Under the pieces are notes generated by a model. That model searched no databases, had not been told where the DNA came from, and was given only the letters and a program-made list of their open reading frames with translations. The translations under genes were made by a program, and so were the position numbers. This document shows positions 49,859 through 64,000 of a stretch of DNA of 64,000 nucleotides, piece after piece. Numbering within the stretch: position 1 is the stretch's first letter; every line of letters begins with the position of its first letter. Origin of the DNA: Schistocephalus solidus (taxonomy: Eukaryota; Platyhelminthes; Cestoda; Diphyllobothriidea; Diphyllobothriidae); the NCBI GenBank assembly GCA_017591395.1, contig WEDG01000242.1:496001-560000 (forward strand), read 5' to 3'.

Positions 49859-51094
49859 CACTGCCAACACATGGAAGGTTCCACTCCCAACAAGCAGAAA
49901 TGCGGTACAGAAACCAACAAGATAAGCCAGGAGCTTCATTTCAAATGTGCATTTTGACAGGCACATCAGGGTGTAAATAAAAAGGTAGGATAAAAGAGGG
50001 TTAAGTTAATGGCAGTGGCAACAGCCATTTTCGTGAAAATTTCAAAGAATTCTAGGCCCCCTCTTTGTGGATCTATCTCCGAATGTTCCCCCCTCTCTGG
50101 GTTTTTGGGAAAGTTGAAAGTTGAAAAATAACAGGCCATCTCAGTCCATGTAGCTAATCCGCAGACCAAGGGACGAAGAACCGGAATGGGATGTGGAACG
50201 GAATAGGGTACATTTTCCCGTTGTCATTCTGAGTCTTATGCACAGAAAGGAAATTAACAAATACAGATAGTTTGGGATAGGACTACAAGACCCCGGCGGC
50301 AGTTAGGAATGGAGGAAATGGGTGGCAGGAGGTATTTGTGGGACTCATTTTTTCTCTCTAGGAAAAAATAATCTTTTCTGTGTCATGATCATTAAAACAT
50401 TCACGCTAACTTTTTTTCTCCGCAAATAGGTTGGCACGCTGATGGAGTTAGTGAGGTGGGAGATAACAGAAACCACAGTTTGCTCTTTTGTACTCTTGGA
50501 CTGTCACGTGCGGAATGGTAGGCAACGCAGCTACTTCTATCCTCATGGGAGCCCATAGCCATAATGCGTCCTTCTCGAACCAGGAATGGACTGTCGCCGC
50601 AGAGAAGCATTCTTTGCTGGAGCCAGTAGTTGATCCCGATGGAGAGAGTGGCCGTAAGGATGGTTTAGAGGAGATTGTACTGAGGGGGATAGAGAGGGAG
50701 GAGTCACAGGGAGCTGGGCAGACGTCACTGTATAAGAAGCACAGCAAGACGCTAAATAAACCAGCAAAGCTAATTCAAAAGACCCACAGCACTTGCAAAT
50801 GCACCGAGTCTCAGGGTAAACGAGAATGCAATGACATCGACCAGCTCAAAGGCATATACATATACACGCGTAATTCTACTTAAAACGGAGAAAGTGAGTG
50901 CGCAGGAGGAGTTTGAAAAGGCGCAAAACGAGTACTACTGTTGCAGGAGTAGACCGAGTCAACGCAAGGGAACAAACTAAATTGCAAATACTGCTGGCAG
51001 ATAGTAAATGCTAAAGTAGTCCCCATAGTCATAACCACCGCAGCCTCCACGTAAACTCTGTCAGGAAATGGCAGGACAAAGTGGGGAGGCCAGA
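49859..51094. other. 3' flank of the TTLL gene
   Basis: Expected to hold the 3' UTR of the minus-strand TTLL gene next to 51095. No clear minus-strand AATAAA was found. Frames on both strands at 50448-50883 overlap each other and show no family resemblance. Confidence 0.4.
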
Positions 51095-61763
<10,669 letters not shown>

Positions 61764-62559
61764 CTAAATGCAACAAAACCCGGACCAGATGACAAATATT
61801 AACAAAATCCATGGAACATAGGTTGCTCATTAAAGTAAAAAACGGCAGTGCCTTTATATAGTGCTTGAGCAAGGTTCAAAGCGTAACTCTTGTTAAAATT
61901 TTTTAAAAAAACGAATTAAGACAGTGGCGAACCCTGGTGGTGATAAGCCTGTTGCAATGACAAGTTCAACGTCTGCATTAGAAACAGTCATATCAAGCTA
62001 GGTTGTTTGAAAACAAGGTTGAATTCATACCTGAATTTCATCCATAAACGCACGTACGTCGCCTGTCTAGGTCTATTCCATGCTTTCAGTAATTTGGTGC
62101 AAGCTTATTTGCTGATCGGCAGCACCAAGGTCAAGCGACTTGTTTTTATTAAACGAACACTTTAGCACTACTTAAAACATTTGAGTAGTTCTTTATGTTA
62201 CGTATTCGAAAATGAGTTTACAGAAGGTATAATGACTAGCATTTCTAGATAGACTTATTAAAATCCTATTAGTAATTAAGCATTTTTTCCCAAGTTTGAA
62301 TTTCAAACAAGCGTATACAGCAGGATTTATTGGTACCAACAAATTTCTTGACGGCTTATCAACTGCAGCCCGTCTTTGCATAACACAGATAACGAATGAA
62401 AGTGGACAGCAGTTTGAATTTACAGAAAATCAATACATAAGAGCAAGGGTTAGAGAACAACGTAAGGAATAATTAGGTCAACGCGTTAGCTTAAAACTTC
62501 AGAGGAAAGAAAATGTGGGGGAGGAGCTAAGACAACTACAGCCATGAAACATCTAGGGT
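61764..62559. other. Upstream intron of TTLL, nothing else recognised
   Basis: An exon ending in phase 2 and encoding the RQW-type block is expected upstream, but none was found between 61764 and 64000. Confidence 0.5.
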
Positions 62560-63210
62560 GAAAATCACCAGGCCAATTGTAGATTGACCACATGGTCTAG
62601 TTGCTTGCAAAGGTTGGGTTTCTCCCTACGTATATACGCCACTTCCAAGTAGCGCAAAGTCGAAGTTGTTCATGCCCAAACAAGTATTTGGAAAGCTGTT
62701 TTGAGGTCAACATAGTGACCACTGTCTAATAGATGTTTAGTAATCGAAGAACGTGGTACTTTATTTTCGTCTTTAAACAACCAATTAGGCAAATTTTCAG
62801 CGGTCCTGGTTGCCAATTGCCTTTGCGTGGGCCCAATTTACTTGCATCCACAAATGCACGTGAATTCATAACCACAATTTGGGGTGGCGTGCAACGGCAG
62901 GGCATCATTTGGATGGTTGATTGGCAGGCTTCTAGTAGGATTGATAAAGATGAGCTCAGCTGCATTGTATGTTCTTCCGATGGTACAGTGTAATCGTCGC
63001 TTGATTGTAGTAGAAATATTGTCACCCTTAAAGAGTAAATATATGATTACGGGCTTTTTCGGAACTGAATGTTCCGTCACTTTTGGCCGTAAGGGGTTGC
63101 TGTATTTTTGAATGAAGCATGCAGGATATCCACAGATAAGTAGGGCTGACTTGATGCAGGCAATTTCTGTATCTAGAGTTTCAATAGAGCAAATATTTCT
63201 TACCCTTTGA
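62560..63210 (-). pseudogene. Penelope-like element, endonuclease end (left arm)
   Basis: The minus strand encodes, with frame breaks, TEHSVPKKPVIIY, CTIGRTYNAAELIF, NCGYEFTCICGCK, GNWQPGPLKICLIGC (in a shifted frame) and YIRREKPNLCKQLDHVVNLQ followed by LAW and a stop near 62560. The CxCGCK then YIG-type site is the GIY-YIG nuclease motif of Penelope-like elements, but here the Tyr codon is TAA. The sequence from 62595 to 63210 is an inverted near-copy of 63387-64000. No reverse transcriptase domain remains. Confidence 0.8.
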
Positions 63211-64000
63211 TAAAATGGAAATGGAACAGTGCAACATGCTATCTTTCGTAGACACCTTCATGTTCAGAGAGGATGATGGCTCAATAAGGCGCTCTGTCTT
63301 CCACAAAAATACTTGGAAAGGGCAATACTTGCACTTTAAAAGCTTTGTACCAGTACAATGGAAGCGAAATTTGGTACATATTCTTTTCAAAGGGCGAGAA
63401 ATATTTGCTCTACTGAAACTCTAGATACAGAAATTGCCTGCATCAAGTCAGCCCTACTTATCTGTGGATATCCTGCATGCTTCATTCAAAAATACAGCAA
63501 CCCATTTAGGCCAAAAGTGACGGAACATTCAGTTCCGAAAAAGCCCGTTATCATATATTTACCCTTTAACGGTGACAATATTTCTACTACAATCAAGTGA
63601 CAATTACGCTGTACCATTGGAAGAACATATAATGCAGCTGAGCTAATCTTTATCAATCCTACGAGAAGCCTGCCAATCAACCATCCAAAGGATGCTTTGC
63701 CGTTGCACGCCATCCCAACTTGTGTTTGAGTTCACGTGCACTTTTGGATACAAGTACACTGGGCGAACGCAAAGGCAATTGGCAACCAGGACCGCTGAAA
63801 ATTTGCCTAATTGGTTGTTTAAAGACGAAAATAAAGTACCACGTTCTTCGATTACTAAACATCTATTAGACAGTGGTCACTATGTTGACCTCAAAACAGC
63901 TTTCCAAATACTTGTTTGGGCATGAACAACTTCGACTTTGCGCTACTTGGAAGCGGCGTATATACGTAGGGAGAAACCCAACCTTTGCAAGCAACAAGAC
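63211..64000 (+). pseudogene. Penelope-like element, RT-to-endonuclease part (right arm)
   Basis: From 63215 the plus strand encodes LSFVDTFMFREDDGSIRRSV, then WKGQYLHFKSFVPVQWKRNL. A frameshift near 63390 leads to DTEIACIKSALLICGYPACF and SVPKKPVIIYLPFNGDNIS. A TGA at 63598 stands where the left arm has Arg. CTFGYKYTGRTQRQLATR (the nuclease region, with YTG for YIG) and SSITKHLLDSGH follow, up to a stop at 63923. The first 176 bp (63211-63386) have no match in the left arm. The copy continues past the window end. It is non-functional as read. Confidence 0.85.

Noticed and set aside
50448..50883. Overlapping frames on both strands beside the TTLL stop codon
   Set aside because: They conflict with each other, lie in the expected TTLL 3' UTR, and show no motif.

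Overview
This window looks like a gene-poor, repeat-rich invertebrate nuclear genome, most probably a flatworm and perhaps a diphyllobothriidean-type tapeworm. The evidence is spliced genes with long introns, an Sp6-9 transcription factor, a TTLL3/8-type tubulin glycylase, Penelope-like and non-LTR retroelement remains of the kind common in flatworms, tRNA-derived SINEs and many long microsatellites. There are no bacterial-style operons, rRNAs or CRISPR arrays. The taxon is inference; no search was possible.

Two genes are well supported, both on the minus strand. (1) Positions 22859-24937 hold the large last coding exon of an Sp6-9 (SP8/9-like) zinc-finger transcription factor. It has an Sp-box at its start, a Btd box and three C2H2 fingers. 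(2) Positions 51095-61763 hold the last five coding exons of a TTLL3/TTLL8-like tubulin glycylase. I assembled these by matching splice sites, reading phases and conserved blocks across introns of 1.1-4.8 kb. One intron appears to use a GC donor. The 5' part of each gene lies outside the window or was not found.

The rest is mainly repeats, for which I use local names. R1 is a tRNA-like unit of about 305 bp, present as eight tandem copies (600-3136) and as dispersed copies (5140, 18100, 32455, 38795, 39540, 45600, 46255). R2 is a GC-rich family of about 400 bp (5757, 7900, 19436, 20800, 46895, 55085, 56990, 57270). R3 is a second tRNA-like SINE (9334, 26893, 27105, 32939, 41000, 44775). R4 is a unit of about 180 bp (19259, 20998, 36299, 36470). 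F is a foldback element with long terminal inverted repeats around a degenerate telomere-like core (7090, 8975, 11020, 28805, 46110, 47698, 58564); one copy has a 9-bp target duplication and another carries an inserted R1. P covers Penelope-like sequences, including a 1.4-kb head-to-head palindrome at the right end (62560-64000).

Simple repeats include (TC)84 at 30751, (GA)46 at 55331, (AT)n at 3405 and 38987, and a 1.6-kb (ATC)n/(CA)n island at 48271-49858 lying 1.2 kb past the TTLL stop codon. Several microsatellites sit inside older mobile elements. The two genes show no obvious functional link to each other.
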